64,000 nucleotides of DNA from Antilocapra americana (GCA_007570785.1 ML664173.1:13301933-13365932); one strand, 5' to 3'. Positions 11,178 to 22,869 are shown, counted from the first letter of the stretch. Made by a program: numbers and translations. The notes: generated by a model from the letters alone, not told the origin.

Positions 11178-11425
11178 AGGACTTTCCTGATGGCCCAGTG
11201 GTTAAAGAACCTGCCTTGTAATGCAGGAGACACAGGTTTGATCCCTGGTCAAGAACTTGGATTCCGCATGCTGAGGACCAACCAAGTCCATGGGCCACAA
11301 CTTCTAAGCCTGTGTGTCCTAGGGCCCTTGCACTGCAACAAGAGAAACTGCTGTCATGGGAAGCCCGAACACTGCAACTAGAGAAAGCTTGTGCCCACCA
11401 AAGAAGAGCCAGAACAGTCAGAGAT
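11178..11425 (+). repeat. ART2A-type SINE
   Basis: The head ACTTTCCTGATGGCCCAGTG and box B GTTTGATCCCTGGTC are followed by the long ART2A body (CACAACTTCTAAGCC, then GAACACTGCAACTAGAGAAA). Confidence 0.85.
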
Positions 11426-13539
11426 AATTATATATACATATATCTTTTTTAAAGAAATCAAAGGAAGGATAATGGGTGGAAGGAATGGAAATGATTAGTG
11501 GAAGAAATGATTGGCATCTCTACCAACACGCATCGTACAAATTTCCTTCGAGAATGAAGTGCCGGAGATTAACCCCGGATCACTGGACCAGGAGATAATA
11601 AAAGGGGGAACCAATCCATGGCTTTGCCCAAGCCCCTTCACCAGAGGGTATACTCCCAGGGCTCCCCCAGACAACATTCATCAGTTGCCCCCTTGACATC
11701 TCCCCACTTGTCACCTCTTGGGCTTTGTTGAAAGTTTGGAGATGGGAGTGAGTCATCCACTGCCCCCGCAGCCCCATTGCTTGGGAGACCAGAGGCGACT
11801 GAGGTGCTTTCAGCCAGAAAAATATAATTTAAGGGCTTGGCATCTGGCTGGGAGCAGAGAGCTGTGTTGCCATGGCAATGCCTCGCTTCATTTAACAGCA
11901 GCATATCCCTGAGTTTGGTCACATCCACACTCAGGCACATACAGCTCCCAGTCAGCGGCCCCCGCGATGCGCACACACATACCTCTGGCAGAAATCCCTC
12001 TGCAGAAGCGAAACCCATTCCTGAGCCTGCCTCCCCGTCCGTCATAGACACCCACGCCCATACCCTTTTCTGCAATACCTCGGCCAATCATGTGGGCTGC
12101 AAAAACACCCCAGACAGCACGGAGCCCTCCAGGGAATTTAGAGGGCCAAATGAATGCAGAGCCCCTGTGACAGGTCCATGCGGAAGCCTGCCGGGATCCA
12201 TATGCTTTCTGGCCTTCCTCACACACATCCGTCTTCCTTCATAAATCTCCTTTATGCATCTCCAACCCTTTGTAAATCTCAAACCCTTTAATGATGCCCA
12301 AGAGCATAGGAAAGAGAGGAATAGTGGAGTTTGGTGCACAAATGCTTCTTTATTTTCTAAAGAGGAAAGGAGTTAGACCAAAACTCTGCAGGTACTCACC
12401 CAGAGACCCCTAAGAGCCTGCTAAGCTTCTGTTTCTGGCCCTCTCTTAACTCAGGCAGCAGTGGGCAGGATGGATCAGGGCAGGGAGACCTGGAAGCACA
12501 AGGATGTTCATAGCAATGCTATTTGTGGCAGTGAACAACCAGAAACAGACTAAACGTCCTTTCACAAAGAATAGACAAATAAATTTAGAGAAAACGCAAA
12601 GAAAGAAACTATAGATATTTCACCAGATTCCCAATGATAAGAAATAAATGTCATCAGACTTGGAAATAGCTGCAAATGTGAAATAGATGTGCATATTATT
12701 ACTGAGCTATCAAAATAGATGATGGGATTGTCTGTTCTCTTCTGGATCTCTGCCACTGCTTGCTGATCATTAAGTAATTTTCAGAAGCACATTTCCACCC
12801 ATAAAATGTAATGATTCTCCTTGATGAGGTCTTTGTGAAAAAAAGAAAAAAAAAAGAGTGATGATTTCACACTTACACAATATTCCTGCAAAGATGGTTT
12901 GGTCCACTGGCATTGATGATTTAGTAAAACAATGCCCACAAAGGCAAAGAAAAAGAAGATGAACTAAAGAGAAAACAGAACACCTCCGTTTTAACATGGC
13001 AAGTTTGAAGCATCACGGTTCCCAACATGTCTTGTTATGTGCAGAGCATGGTGCAACGCATCAAGTTCCCAGGACACACCAGGGAGAAGCAGAAAAAGAA
13101 CGAAGACTATTAGAAAGATGCCAGCGATGGAGATGTCACCTGGGGTGCCAAACCCACAGTAAAGAAAGAGGTCCCAGGTCACATGCCTGGGGTAGGACTG
13201 CAGACAGGTGGAAGGGAAGACTATGGGAAAGGGAACTTCTTCCTCACTCCTGACATTTCCTTCCAGAGAAGGAAGCTTAACTAGTGGAACTTCTGGAACT
13301 CTCTCTGCCCCACTGCTCCAGTGACTTGCTGTTAACTTTGGAAAGAATACCTGGGCACCCTTGACTCAACCCACGTCTTGTTTCTCTTGGGTAACTGTTC
13401 TCCCCACCTTCTTGCTTTTACTCTTTTTTTTTTTTAAGGAGTAGACATTTTATTTATTTATCTCAGAACAATAAAGACCTTTATTACACAAACTGAGATA
13501 GGAAGGAAGAGGGTTTATTTTTGCTTATTTATTTATTCT
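11426..13539. other. Intergenic, mostly unassigned
   Basis: The longest open frames (149 codons on the minus strand at 11638-12087, and 135 on plus at 11837-12244) overlap each other on opposite strands and show no homology that I recognise. A short stretch at 12498-12600 resembles an L1 3' piece (GGATGTTCATAGCAATGCTA). The rest is unassigned. Confidence 0.45.
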
Positions 13540-13657
13540 GCTTTTGGGTTTTTGGCCCCGCCGTGAGACATACTCACTTCCCCAATCAGAAATTGAACCT
13601 GTGGCCCCCGCATTGGGAGTGCAGAGTCTTAACCACTGGACCGCCAGGGGAGTCCCT
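13540..13657 (-). repeat. ART2A-type SINE head
   Basis: The minus strand begins GGGACTCCCCTGGCGGTCCA and continues through GTTAAGACTCTGCACTCCC. Only about 120 bases of the head remain. Confidence 0.82.
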
Positions 13658-13889
13658 ACTTTTACCCTTAAAGGGCAGGAGGTCTGTCTCCAGTCAGTGT
13701 TGGGACCGAGTGGGTAGGTCTGCTTAAATTCTGGGGCTCAGTATTAGCAAACTCCGTTGGCTAAAGAATGGTCTCTGACCACCAATAAAGGTACTATTTC
13801 ACCTCTCGTTCTTAATTGTGTTTTATGCCTTGACTTATGCAAAACTCAGGTGGAAATGAGAATGCTAACATGTGAGAGCCACTTGAAGC

Positions 13890-14165
13890 CTGTCTTGGTT
13901 ATCCACTGCGGCATAACCCGCAGACTTTGTAACTTAAAAGGACAAGTGTGTTTTATCTCACACTGTTTCCTGGGGGTGGGCGGCTTAGCTGAACAGTCAT
14001 GAGACTGCAGGTCAGGGCTGTCGTGGTCTGAAGCTTGTTCAGAGCCAGAGCACCAGCTTCCAGCATGGCTGTTGGCTAGAAGCCTCAGTTCCACCCTCTG
14101 CGGCCTCTCCACAGGGCTGCCTGAGGGGCCCCTGTCACAGAAGGGCTCCTCCAGGACAGTGATCT
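13890..14165. repeat. Old mammalian dispersed repeat, family not named
   Basis: The text GGTTATCCACTGCGGCATAA, then ACTTTGTAACTTAAAAGGAC and CACTGTTTCCTGGGGGTGGG, resembles a widespread mammalian element whose related copy is at 57720-58510. I cannot assign the subfamily without a database. Confidence 0.4.
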
Positions 14166-14421
14166 AACTGACAAAGGGGGGGGACATGACCGTGCCTTTA
14201 TAACCTAGCTTCCAGAGTCAAAGGCCATCACTTTTCCCTGTATTCTTTAGAAGGGAGTCCAGCCCAGAAGGGGAATTCAGCTCCATCTCTCCAGAAGAGT
14301 GTTAAAGAGCTCAGGGATCATTCTTAAAACCAAGGAGTCCTCGACAGAGGAAGAGCAACTCTGCTCTCTCACGTAAGAAGCCAAGCAAGACTGGAGAAGG
14401 AGTTGCCATTTGTTCAAGCAC

Positions 14422-14527
14422 CTTTTTTGTTTTTTTGGATGAGCCTGCCTGGTGGCGCGTGGGATCCTTGTTCCCTGACCAGGGATCAGACCTGTCCCCA
14501 CCGCACTGGACCGCCAGGAATTCCCCA
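14422..14527 (-). repeat. ART2A-type SINE head
   Basis: The minus strand reads GGGGAATTCCTGGCGGTCCA and box-B-like GATCCCTGGTCAGGGAACAA, and ends in an A-rich tail (the T-run at 14422-14438). Confidence 0.82.
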
Positions 14528-14639
14528 TTCAAACAGCTTTTATTGTCCACTAGCTTCTGGGCGTCAAGTTGGATATCACGTGGAAACACGAGTAACACAA
14601 GATCCTTCGCTGAGTATCTGGGTGAAACTGGACACTTCT

Positions 14640-16110
14640 TTGACTCCCTCCTTTGACCACGTCCCTCCCCTCAAGGCCACTGGTCCACAGGCCCTGAAGA
14701 GGGGCCTAGCCAGAGCACTTGACCCCCATCTAGACTGTGCTCTGAGCACCCAAGACCCCCAGATGCTCCTCCCAAATGGCGCAAGCCTCCTCCCTGCGCC
14801 TTGCAGTCCTCATCCTCAGGGTCATTTTCCCACCAGTGTATGCACCCCCGGCCCATGGGCTACTTGCTGGGGTGTGGACGAAGCTTGGCCATGCAGGCTG
14901 GGGTGTCCTTTACGCACGGTGTGGAGGAAGAGAAGGAGGATGGGCCGGGGGCTAGGGGGTGGCGGCCAGACAAGAGGTCAGTTGCGGGACGCATGCAGGT
15001 CAAGGTGCCCACAGCACACCAGGGGCGTTCTTTTCTTCCTAGCTTGCTGGCGCCCTTGTCTATCATCTAGCACGCCTGTATCAGCCGATGTGGGTCGCAG
15101 TCTTGCTCCCTCGGAGGCACCCCTTTGCGGCCAGGGACCAGCAGAGCGTCAACAACAAGCCGCAAGGTGGCACTTCTGAGCCCAGGCCTCCCTCTAGTGA
15201 CCAGTCCAGGGACAACAGCAAGAGGCTCCTGGTCACTCTTCTGAATGGACGCCCCTTCCAGAACCTGCTTTCCAAAAATGCTATCTGCGCCTGTGGTGCT
15301 TGGCTTAGACACCTCAAAAACAAAGCAAACTTTCTCAAGCTCCATAGCCCCTGCGTCGGTCTTCGAGGGAAAAGCAAAGCCCACGCCTCTGTCCAGTGGA
15401 CGAGGCCCTTCCCAATGGTAAGCCAGCCTGCCGTCCCAGGCCCAGCCTCCCCCGCCGCCTGTACCCGCTTCCACGCTGCCGCTTCCCCAGCCTCTGCCTC
15501 CCGCACGCACACACAGCTGCGCTGCGGTCAGGCCAGAGCGCTTGTGTTTTCGTGTCTCTGTTCTTTTGCTGGCAATAAACTGTCCACCTGTGTTCATCAA
15601 ACAGACTTACCCCCCCAAAAGCCTCACTTAGCTTCTTTGTGGCTCCCCTGGGGGAGAATTCTCCACCCCTCAGAGGGGCTCTTTGAGCGCTTTTTCAAAC
15701 AACAACAGCTAACGGGGACTGAGCAGTAATGCCAGTCCCAGCACTGAGGGCTCCGGTGGCATTATGTCATTGAGTCCTCACTAGAACCCCAAAGCCAGGA
15801 GCGATGAGCATCCCCATTCTACAGGCCAGGAAACTGCCGGGAGCAGGGTCAGTCCCATGCCCATGCACACACGAGCAGCGCGGGAGCGTCACGTTCCCGT
15901 GGACCCACCCACGGCCACCGAGCCCTCTGAGCTCCAAGCCACCTCCTCTGACCGCGGCTTGTCCACAGGTCTTGAGGGCCCCCGTGACTCGTGCCTGGGA
16001 AGGCCTCGACCTAGTTTCTGAACCAACAGCAGACAGGAGGGGTTGGCTTTGCCTCCCACACTTTTTCTCAGGTCCTCTGGCCCTCTGGATCTTGATTTGG
16101 AATCTCCCAT
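14640..16110. other. GC-rich intergenic stretch, no confirmed gene
   Basis: This region is markedly more GC-rich than its surroundings and holds long frames on both strands: 258 codons on plus from 14403, 213 on plus from 15088 and 177 on minus to 15067. Such mirror-image frames are expected from low stop density in GC-rich DNA, and none of the peptides is recognisable. A MIR fragment lies at about 15730-15850. Without conservation or transcript data I do not call a gene. Confidence 0.4.
15730..15850 (+). repeat. MIR SINE fragment
   Basis: The core-like order CATTGAGTCCTCACTAGAAC, then CATCCCCATTCTACAGGCCA and GGAAACTGCCGGGAGCAGGG, is typical of ancient mammalian MIR. Confidence 0.6.
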
Positions 16111-16692
16111 CTTGTTCAGGCTCAGAGCTGGTCACACATTGTTAACAAGGAAGGGCAGACCCATGGGCATAGTTTAAAGTCTAAAGATTAACTAAGGGTA
16201 AGAAACAGGGTGTGACTTTGAGCTGGTTGCCACAACACCTGATTCCTAATTCCCATCTCTAAATTAATAAACCCAAGTCAGCCAGGGCTATCGGTGTTTG
16301 TGCAGCCAGCTGCTCCCACGGGAGGGCTGTCCACGGTCCCCACTGTCCCCAGGCCCCTGGCCTGACCAGCCTGTGTCCTCCCCCCTCCCCCGGCCCCTTC
16401 TTCCTCCCGATGGCCTTATCTGCTCTCTGACCTCTAATTTAGGCAACAAGCACTAAAGAAACACTTTTTTGTCCACCCGAAGTACTCAAGTTACTAGGTT
16501 GTTACCATTTCCTTTTTTTTCTTCAAAATGAAAATACAGGATTTTTTTTTTTAATTCTTCCTGATTATGAAAGTAATACAGCCTGGTGAAAAATGCAAGC
16601 ACATACATGTTTATAGTAGAAAGTGAAAGTTGTCAGCCATTCCACCAGAACCAGATAATCACTGTTTTCAGTTTAGTTTCTAGCATTGCAGA

Positions 16693-16723
<31 letters not shown>

Positions 16724-17477
16724 GTGATATTCCATATTAATCTGAGTTGTAAGTGAAGACTTTTCTCACGGCAATTTTATTCCGACAGTCCTGGGTTGAA
16801 GTGATGCTGCTGCTATAAGATCCAGGTCAAGAACCATCCAGATTCACCCAAACAGAATTCTCCAGCTTCCATGGGGGAGGGTTAAGAAGAGGGAACCTTT
16901 GGTTCCAGAAGATTCCTGAGGTCCTTATACCAATTGGTCATAAAAGATCTGTGTATAAAGTGACCTTTACTAAAGCAATAGATAGGAAGATTTTCTTATA
17001 CGATTTCCTCAGAGCCAAGCTCCTACTTACTCATATCACCAAAGCTAAGGGAGCCCACTGATACAGCATTTCCCGTCACAGTAATAAAACTCTGCTCTCC
17101 AGGGTAACTTGCTCTCTTTTCTTTAGGACTCAGCTTAGGATTGCACAGCTTTCATGCCTGGTTCCTGCCCGGAAAAGCTCACAGGCTGTGGGAATAGTCC
17201 TCCCCCTCCAGGGCAGGAGGCAAATCTGTCCACAAACAGAAAAATGCCAGATTGGGTGAAGCGGGACTCACGCTCCAATGGCTGACTCACATCACCAAAC
17301 CCCAAGAGACAGAAGCATAAAACCAGAAAAGCAGTTTAATCATTTTCTAATAAGAAGTAGACCTGTAAACAGATTGATAGGCTACTTGCGTTTGCTGACG
17401 AGCAGTTTCTCTCCCTGGGAGCTTATGATTACAAATGAAAATAAAAATAGAAAAATGGTCACGATAACAGTTCCATT
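16111..17477. other. Intergenic, no gene recognised
   Basis: The stretch holds a (TG)n microsatellite but no conserved frame or nameable dispersed repeat. Confidence 0.5.
16693..16726 (+). repeat. (TG)n microsatellite
   Basis: About eleven uninterrupted TG units are followed by GGTGGG and more TG. It is likely polymorphic. Confidence 0.95.
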
Positions 17478-17830
17478 TACTCTTTTGAGTACCGACTGCG
17501 TGCTAGGCACTGCAGCTGAGCATTTTATCTTCATCTTCTTAAATTAGTCTCCCTACAACACTATACGGCATCGTCGATTCAACAGACATGAGTTTGAGTA
17601 GGCTCCGGGAGCTGGTGATGGACAGAGAGGCTGGGCGTGCTGCAGTCCGTGGGGTCGCAAAGAGTCGGACACGACGGAGCGACTGAACTGAACAACACTG
17701 TACAGTGGGTGCTATTCTTATCCCCACTTTGCAACAGGGTTCAGAAATGTTTACAGCAAATAAGTAGTGGACCCATGATTCAAACTCAGTTCTTCGAGCT
17801 CCTGAGGCCCAAGCTCTGAATTTCCTACCC
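17478..17830 (+). repeat. MIR SINE, split by a BovB tail insertion
   Basis: The left part (17478-17566) reads TGCGTGCTAGGCACTGCAGC and the right part (17704-17830) reads CTTATCCCCACTTTGCAACA and on to GACCCATGATTCAAACTCAG. Together they form one MIR. The ruminant insertion sits exactly where the MIR sequence breaks. Confidence 0.75.
17567..17691 (+). repeat. BovB 3' tail (BovA-type) with target-site duplication
   Basis: The sequence from GCATCGTCGATTCAACAGAC to the terminal GACGGAGCGACTGAACTGAA is a BovB 3' end. It is flanked by ACAACACTATAC (17555-17566) and ACAACACTGTAC (17692-17703), an 11/12 direct repeat that marks the insertion into the MIR. Confidence 0.9.
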
Positions 17831-18147
17831 ACCTGGCCTCTCCTCCCCTTCTGGGAAACCGGATTGCAGTCTGGACTCAGAACAAGAGGGCGCTGTGCAG
17901 CGACTAGAACACAACTCGAATGTAATGGGCCTCTTCGGAGCCGATCTCAGCACAGTGAGGTACGGGGCCTGCATCCCACATACAGGGCATCCACTGCAGT
18001 AACCATCATCTGTGGAGGACTTCAGCATCCTTGGATTTAGGTACCCACGGGGGTCCTGGGGCCGAGGAACCACTGTACAAAGGAAGCACAGATCTGATTC
18101 CAAAATCGCCAATGCAGAAGGTCCATTTTCCTGAAAAGAAGAAAGAG

Positions 18148-18348
18148 AATGAAGTGGCTCAGTCATGTCGGACTCTCTGCAGCCTCATGAACGGTAGCCC
18201 ACCAGGCTCCTCCGTCCATGGGATGTTCCAGGCAAGAGGACTGGAGTGGGTTGGTATTTCCTTCTCCCGGGGGTCTTCCTGATCCAGGGATCGAACCCGG
18301 GTCTCCCACACTATAGGCAGACACTTAACCATCTGAGCCACCAGAGAT
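18148..18348 (-). repeat. Bov-tA SINE
   Basis: The minus strand starts at TGGCTCAGATGGTTAAGTG, with box B GGTTCGATCCCTGGATCAGG. The body and the BovB-derived tail are complete. Confidence 0.9.
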
Positions 18349-18447
18349 TTTATGAAAAGAAGAGCAAAGAGTTTACACATCATGAAACTTTCTAAATATT
18401 CTGTCTCAACATCTCTGTCCTTTTTCCACGTGTCTCTCCCTCTAGAG

Positions 18448-18645
18448 CTTCCCAGGTGGCTCAGTGGTGAAGAAACTGCCTGACAAAGCAGGAAAGGCAG
18501 GTCTGAACCCTGGGTTGGGAAGATCCCCTGGAGGAGGGCATGGCCACCCACTCAGGTATTCTTGCCTGGAGAATCCCATGGAGAAAGGAGCCTGGAGGGC
18601 TACAATCCGTGGGGTCACAATGAGTCGAGCATGACTGAGCAACTG
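18448..18645 (+). repeat. Bov-tA SINE
   Basis: The head is AGCTTCCCAGGTGGCTCAGT, the body GAAGATCCCCTGGAGGAGGG and the tail CATGACTGAGCAACTGAGCA. It is head-to-head with the previous copy. Confidence 0.9.
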
Positions 18646-19284
18646 AGCAGGCTCTCCCTCCAGGAATGGGGCATATCCCTTTCCTCCTCCCGCTCTGCTC
18701 CATTCCTCATTCCGTCTTCTGGGACTCCTCCTTGACTTCCCTCCAGATTTCTCCTCCCCACTTCAAATCTCTATCCTGGTTACCTACCTCAGAGGTGACA
18801 GATTGATAGCTCCAAGCAGAGCCTCCAAAAGTGTTTCGATTGACTCACACACTTGTCCAAAAGTTTGAATTAGTGAGAAGATTTAAAATTAGCAGGTTTC
18901 ACATAGAAATTTAATTTGCAACTTTAAAAGAAAACGTTTGCTTTTTTCTTCCCTGTGGAGAAACCACTGGTTGGGGCTGAGCAGCACCTGTTTTTTCTAG
19001 AAGCTCAGATTCTTCCCTTTACCAGTCTCCTTCCTTCTCCCCAGCCTGCTGACAATAAGCTTGAAGGTCAAGTGCTCTTTGTCATCATTTCTAACGACTA
19101 AGTTATCGCCTGACCTTTTCCGGTATTCGATTTGCAAATCCCATCTATTTCTTTGTTTGGATACCACAGCCTGGTAGCTAGCACAGCTGAACTTTACCGC
19201 AGTCCTTGGGATGGGCTCTCCTGGCATGTCTATGAATACGCTTGAACACCTGGTAAACGGGACACTGGCTCTGTGTGTGCGTGT
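18646..19284. other. Intergenic, nothing recognised
   Basis: No repeat or coding evidence is visible here apart from short overlapping frames. Confidence 0.5.
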
Positions 19285-19496
19285 GTGTGCGCTCAGTTGC
19301 TCGGTTGTGTCAAATCATTGCGACCCCATGGACTGTAGCCCACCACGTTGCTCCATCCATGGGATTTTCCAGGCAAGAATACTGGAGCTGGTTGCCATTT
19401 CCTACTCCCGGGGATCTCCCCAACCCAGGGATTGAACCCACATCTCTTGTGCCTCCTGCCTTGGCAGGTAGATTCTTTACCACTGGGAAGCCCCTC
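19285..19496 (-). repeat. Bov-tA SINE
   Basis: The minus strand runs from GGGGCTTCCCAGTGGTAAAG to the BovB-like tail CACAACCGAGCAACTGAGCG. A TG-rich stretch abuts the tail. Confidence 0.9.
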
Positions 19497-19655
19497 AAAA
19501 GACACTATCCACAGATGAAAAAGCAACCCATAGAATGGGAGAAAATATTTGCAAATTCCTGATAAGGGATTAACGCTCAATGTACAGAGAGCTCCTGCAT
19601 GTTCAACAACGTTCAACAACAAAGAAGCAACTAACCTGATGATAAATGGGCATGG
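19497..19655 (+). repeat. L1 ORF2 fragment
   Basis: The text ATAGAATGGGAGAAAATATT, then GATAAGGGATTAACGCTCAA, GAGCTCCTGCATGTTCAACA and ATAAATGGGCATGG, is the well-known L1 ORF2 3' region, in diverged form. A similar stretch recurs at about 47185-47290. Confidence 0.75.
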
Positions 19656-20039
19656 TTGCTCATGGGAAATCATCCAGCGTGTACACCCAAGGAGAACATG
19701 CCCTCTGCACTCAATTGAATGCAGAGCAAAGGTCAGGCGTATCTCCTAGAGATTTGCTTTTATCACAGGGTAAAAGTCAGTTGAGCAATAAAAAGTGAAT
19801 GCGTAACATACCAGATGGTGATAACATAATATAAAGAGTTTAATATTTGTTCTAAGATGGGTGCTTCTAATCTGACTTTTATACTTATGATAAGAATAAG
19901 CTTAGTGCCTAGTGATTCACCTTTGAAAGAAACTTTCTCATTTTTACTTCAAGCTTGGGGCTTCATTTAATTATAATCCCTGAAGTTGTCAGCTGAACTT
20001 CTATTGCTTCTAATGAATCCAGCTTCTATAGCATCTTGC

Positions 20040-20400
20040 GGGGGTAGACTGTATTGTTGTTTAAGAGTATTCACTGTTTCTCCCTTGGATAAGATTGTGT
20101 TTCCTTGCCTTGTTGACACCAGGCTTGCCCTTGTGATTTGTTTGGGGCAATGAAATGTGAGTGGAAGTGATCTGTGTCACCTCTATAGCTAGCAGTTGCT
20201 TAGCATTGTTCTTTCTTCTCTGGACCACAATGAGGAGAGCCAGGCTCTGGAGTGAAGGCAACATGGAACAGAGCCTACTCCCTACTGGATAAAGAGCCTA
20301 AGTGAGAAATAAACCTTTGTCATTGCCACTGAGATGTCAGGATTGTTTGTTATGGCAGCATAATCTAACCTATCCTGACCAAGACATGGGCAAACGAAGC
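20040..20400 (+). repeat. MaLR (MLT1-like) solo LTR
   Basis: GGCAATGAAATGTGAGTGGAAG in the middle and TTGTTTGTTATGGCAGCATA followed by TAACCTATCCTGAC at the end are characteristic of MLT1-class LTRs of non-autonomous mammalian retrotransposons. No internal region is present. Confidence 0.75.
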
Positions 20401-21224
20401 AAAAATACTAACTCTGATAACACAACAGATTGCAAAGTTGTCCATTTTTCCCCTATGTATCAAAATGGTTTATATTTTCTCATTGATTGAGAAGTAAATA
20501 CCATAAGTTTAAACTCATAAAGTAATTACATACTCATCAGATGCTCTGTATAATGATATATAAAGTTACAGCTATAGATACCAGATACACACAAATCACC
20601 CTCCCAGGACAAAGCTCAGATAGGAAACAGTCAACGTTTGCTTTTTTGCAACTCCCCTTTTAAGCACCCATTGCAGAACAAACGCCTTTCCAACAGATAT
20701 ATTCTTTCTTGAGAGAGGCCAGTGTCTTTAATCAGGCTATTGTGTCAGGTTCTTCTAACTTAGAAGGCATTCTGCCTCTTGAGGTGGCTGTGTATGTCTC
20801 AACTCAAATCCATTATGAGTGAAATATTTTCAAAGTATTGCCATAATACAGGTACCTGGAAAAAAAATGCTAGAGTAGCAGATGAAAAGTAAATTCTCCC
20901 CCGCTGCCCCAATCCCCAGTACCACTCTACAGAAGTAATCCTGTTATGAGGGTCTTATCAGGGCCAGCTTCCACGGTATACTATTCCCATAGTCACCCAG
21001 ACCTCTATGCTCAGTATTCTGCACTTGGTTTAATGCTCTGCCATGACCATCTGAAATTCTTAATCAGTTTTGGGAAAGGACCTAGCATTTTGATTTTGCA
21101 CTGGGCCCCTAAATTAAATTGCTGGTCCTGCTTATGTATATCCTTCAGAAACATTTCCATGCATGTACAGCATATGTTTGCTTATTTTTTTTTTTTTGAA
21201 CACAGTAGATCATCAAGTTCTTTT
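20401..21224. other. Intergenic, nothing recognised
   Basis: This AT-rich sequence holds an open frame from 20946 that overlaps the following LTR-like repeat and resembles no known protein. Confidence 0.45.
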
Positions 21225-21600
21225 CTTCTTCCTGAGCCTGCAGAAAGACTATATTTCTCAGCCTCGCTTGCAATTAAGTTGGAACTCTGTGATGAGCTCT
21301 GGCCAGTGGAAGGTAGGCAGAATTGAAGAACACTACTTCCAGAAGGATCCCTTAAAGGGACATACCCACTCTTCTGCACAGTCCTTCTCTCATGTGGATG
21401 GCTCTCGATGTTTGCATGGGAATGAAGGACTCTAAAAGCGTACCATCATGTGAGAGGAGGATCCCATCATGAGTCACCCCTGAAAGGCGAGCCACTTGGA
21501 AGACCCTCTAACCTACATGAGCCTGCTATTCTATCAGGCTGTGGCCTCTTTGGGGTGGTTTATTACAGCATTGTCGTGTTAATTACTGTAAGACATACAC
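21225..21600 (+). repeat. MaLR/MLT1-like LTR, diverged
   Basis: AGACTATATTTCTCAGCCTC, then GAGCTCTGGCCAGTGGAAGG and later GTGGTTTATTACAGCATTGT, resemble MLT1-type LTR order, with long diverged or deleted stretches between. Confidence 0.5.
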
Positions 21601-21639
21601 AAATAAGACCATACTCTCTGTGTGTGTACACATTATGTG

Positions 21640-21862
21640 TGCATGCATGCTAAGTCACCTCAGTTGCGTCCAACTCTTTGGGGCCCTATGGACTGTAGCC
21701 CACCAGACTCACCTATCCATAGGATTCTCTAGGCAAGAATACTGGAATGGTTTCGTATGCCCTCCTCCAGAAAATCTTCCTAACCCAGAAATCCAAGCTA
21801 CGTCTCTTATGTCTTCTGCATTGGCAGGTGGGTTCTTTACCATTAGTGACACCTGAGAAGCC
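21640..21862 (-). repeat. Bov-tA SINE
   Basis: The minus-strand head is GGCTTCTCAGGTGTCACTAA and the tail ends at GTGACTTAGCATGCATGCAC. The element is full length but diverged. Confidence 0.88.
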
Positions 21863-21952
21863 TATATATTACATATATATATATTATATATATATGTCTT
21901 TATATATATATAACTTAAATATATAAACATTATATATAAATATATGTAAATG
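21863..21952. repeat. AT-rich (TA)n-type microsatellite
   Basis: Alternating TA with interruptions lies between two SINEs in opposite orientation. It can form cruciform-like structures. Confidence 0.9.
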
Positions 21953-21964
21953 TCTTTGGCACCT

Positions 21965-22085
21965 TTGGCTTCCCTGGTAGCTCAGCTGGTAAAGAATCCA
22001 CCTGTAATGAAGGAGACCCTGGTTCGATTCCTGGGTCAGAAAGATTCCCTGGAGGAAGGATAGGCTGCCCACTCCAATATTCTTC
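21965..22085 (+). repeat. Bov-tA SINE, 3'-truncated
   Basis: The head GCTTCCCTGGTAGCTCAGCT and box B GGTTCGATTCCTGGG are followed by GGCTGCCCACTCCAATATTC. The element then stops where the next SINE begins. Confidence 0.88.
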
Positions 22086-22285
22086 AGCTTCCTTGGTGGC
22101 TTAGATGATAAAGAATCTGTGTGAAATGTGGGAGACCTGGGTTTGATCCCTGGGTTGGGAAGACCCCTGCAGGAGGGCATGGCAGCCCACTCCAGTATTC
22201 TTGCCTAGAGAATCCCATGGACAGAGGTGCCTGGTAGGCATAGCCCATGGGATCGCAAAGCTGGACATGACTGAGTAAAGTGCTT
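22086..22285 (+). repeat. Bov-tA SINE, tandem to the previous copy
   Basis: The head is GCTTCCTTGGTGGCTTAGAT, box B GGTTTGATCCCTGGG and the tail CTGGACATGACTGAGTAAAG. Head-to-tail placement suggests insertion at the equivalent point of the first SINE, or unequal recombination. Confidence 0.88.
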
Positions 22286-22385
22286 TTATCATATTTAGGT
22301 TGAATTTATACTAATTCATTGTGAGTTCTTAGTAGGCAATTCACAACAGCTCTGAGTAATGACAACCTAAGAGATGTGTGTCAAG

Positions 22386-22520
22386 CGCAGCTGCTGCTGC
22401 TAAGTCACTTCAGTCGTGTCCGACTCCTAGCGACCCCATGGACTGCAGCCTACAAGGATCCTCTGTCCGCGGGATTTTCCAGGCAAGAGTACTGGAGTGG
22501 GATGCCATTGCTTTCTCCGA
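22386..22520 (-). repeat. Bov-tA SINE, lacking its tRNA head
   Basis: Only the tail half is present on the minus strand, from about CGGAGAAAGCAATGGCATCC to GAAGTGACTTAGCAGCAGCA. Confidence 0.85.
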
Positions 22521-22869
22521 CCAAGCGCAGAGCAGGAGAATTTCTACGAAACCCTGTGGTCCAGATCTATTTACCTCCTCTCCTTGCTCTGTGTCAAAGC
22601 ATTACTGACGCCTGTAGACTGCACTTCTTGAGCCAGCTGGCTTCCTGCTGGGCCTGGCCAATGGAAGACAAGAAATTAGGAGGCAAGAGAAAGGGAAGAG
22701 CCAGAGTATTTTCTACTTTTATCATTGCCTTAATGCATCTTTAGCAGCCGTTGCATGTTTTGGTACCTCTAGCTCTTACTGGACAGGTCCTCCAGCGTTC
22801 TGACTAAAACTAATTGATCCCGGCCCTGGGCTCCATAACAAGGACTCCCTTCTTCATTATCGACTGACT
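22521..22869. other. Intergenic, possible old repeat
   Basis: The text CTTGAGCCAGCTGGCTTCCT, then GGCCTGGCCAATGGAAGACA, resembles a dispersed mammalian element that I cannot name. No coding evidence is visible. Confidence 0.35.

Noticed and set aside
15088..15729. Plus-strand frame of 213 codons in GC-rich DNA
   Set aside because: An equally long frame exists on the opposite strand, no domain is recognisable, and no start context or splice structure supports it.
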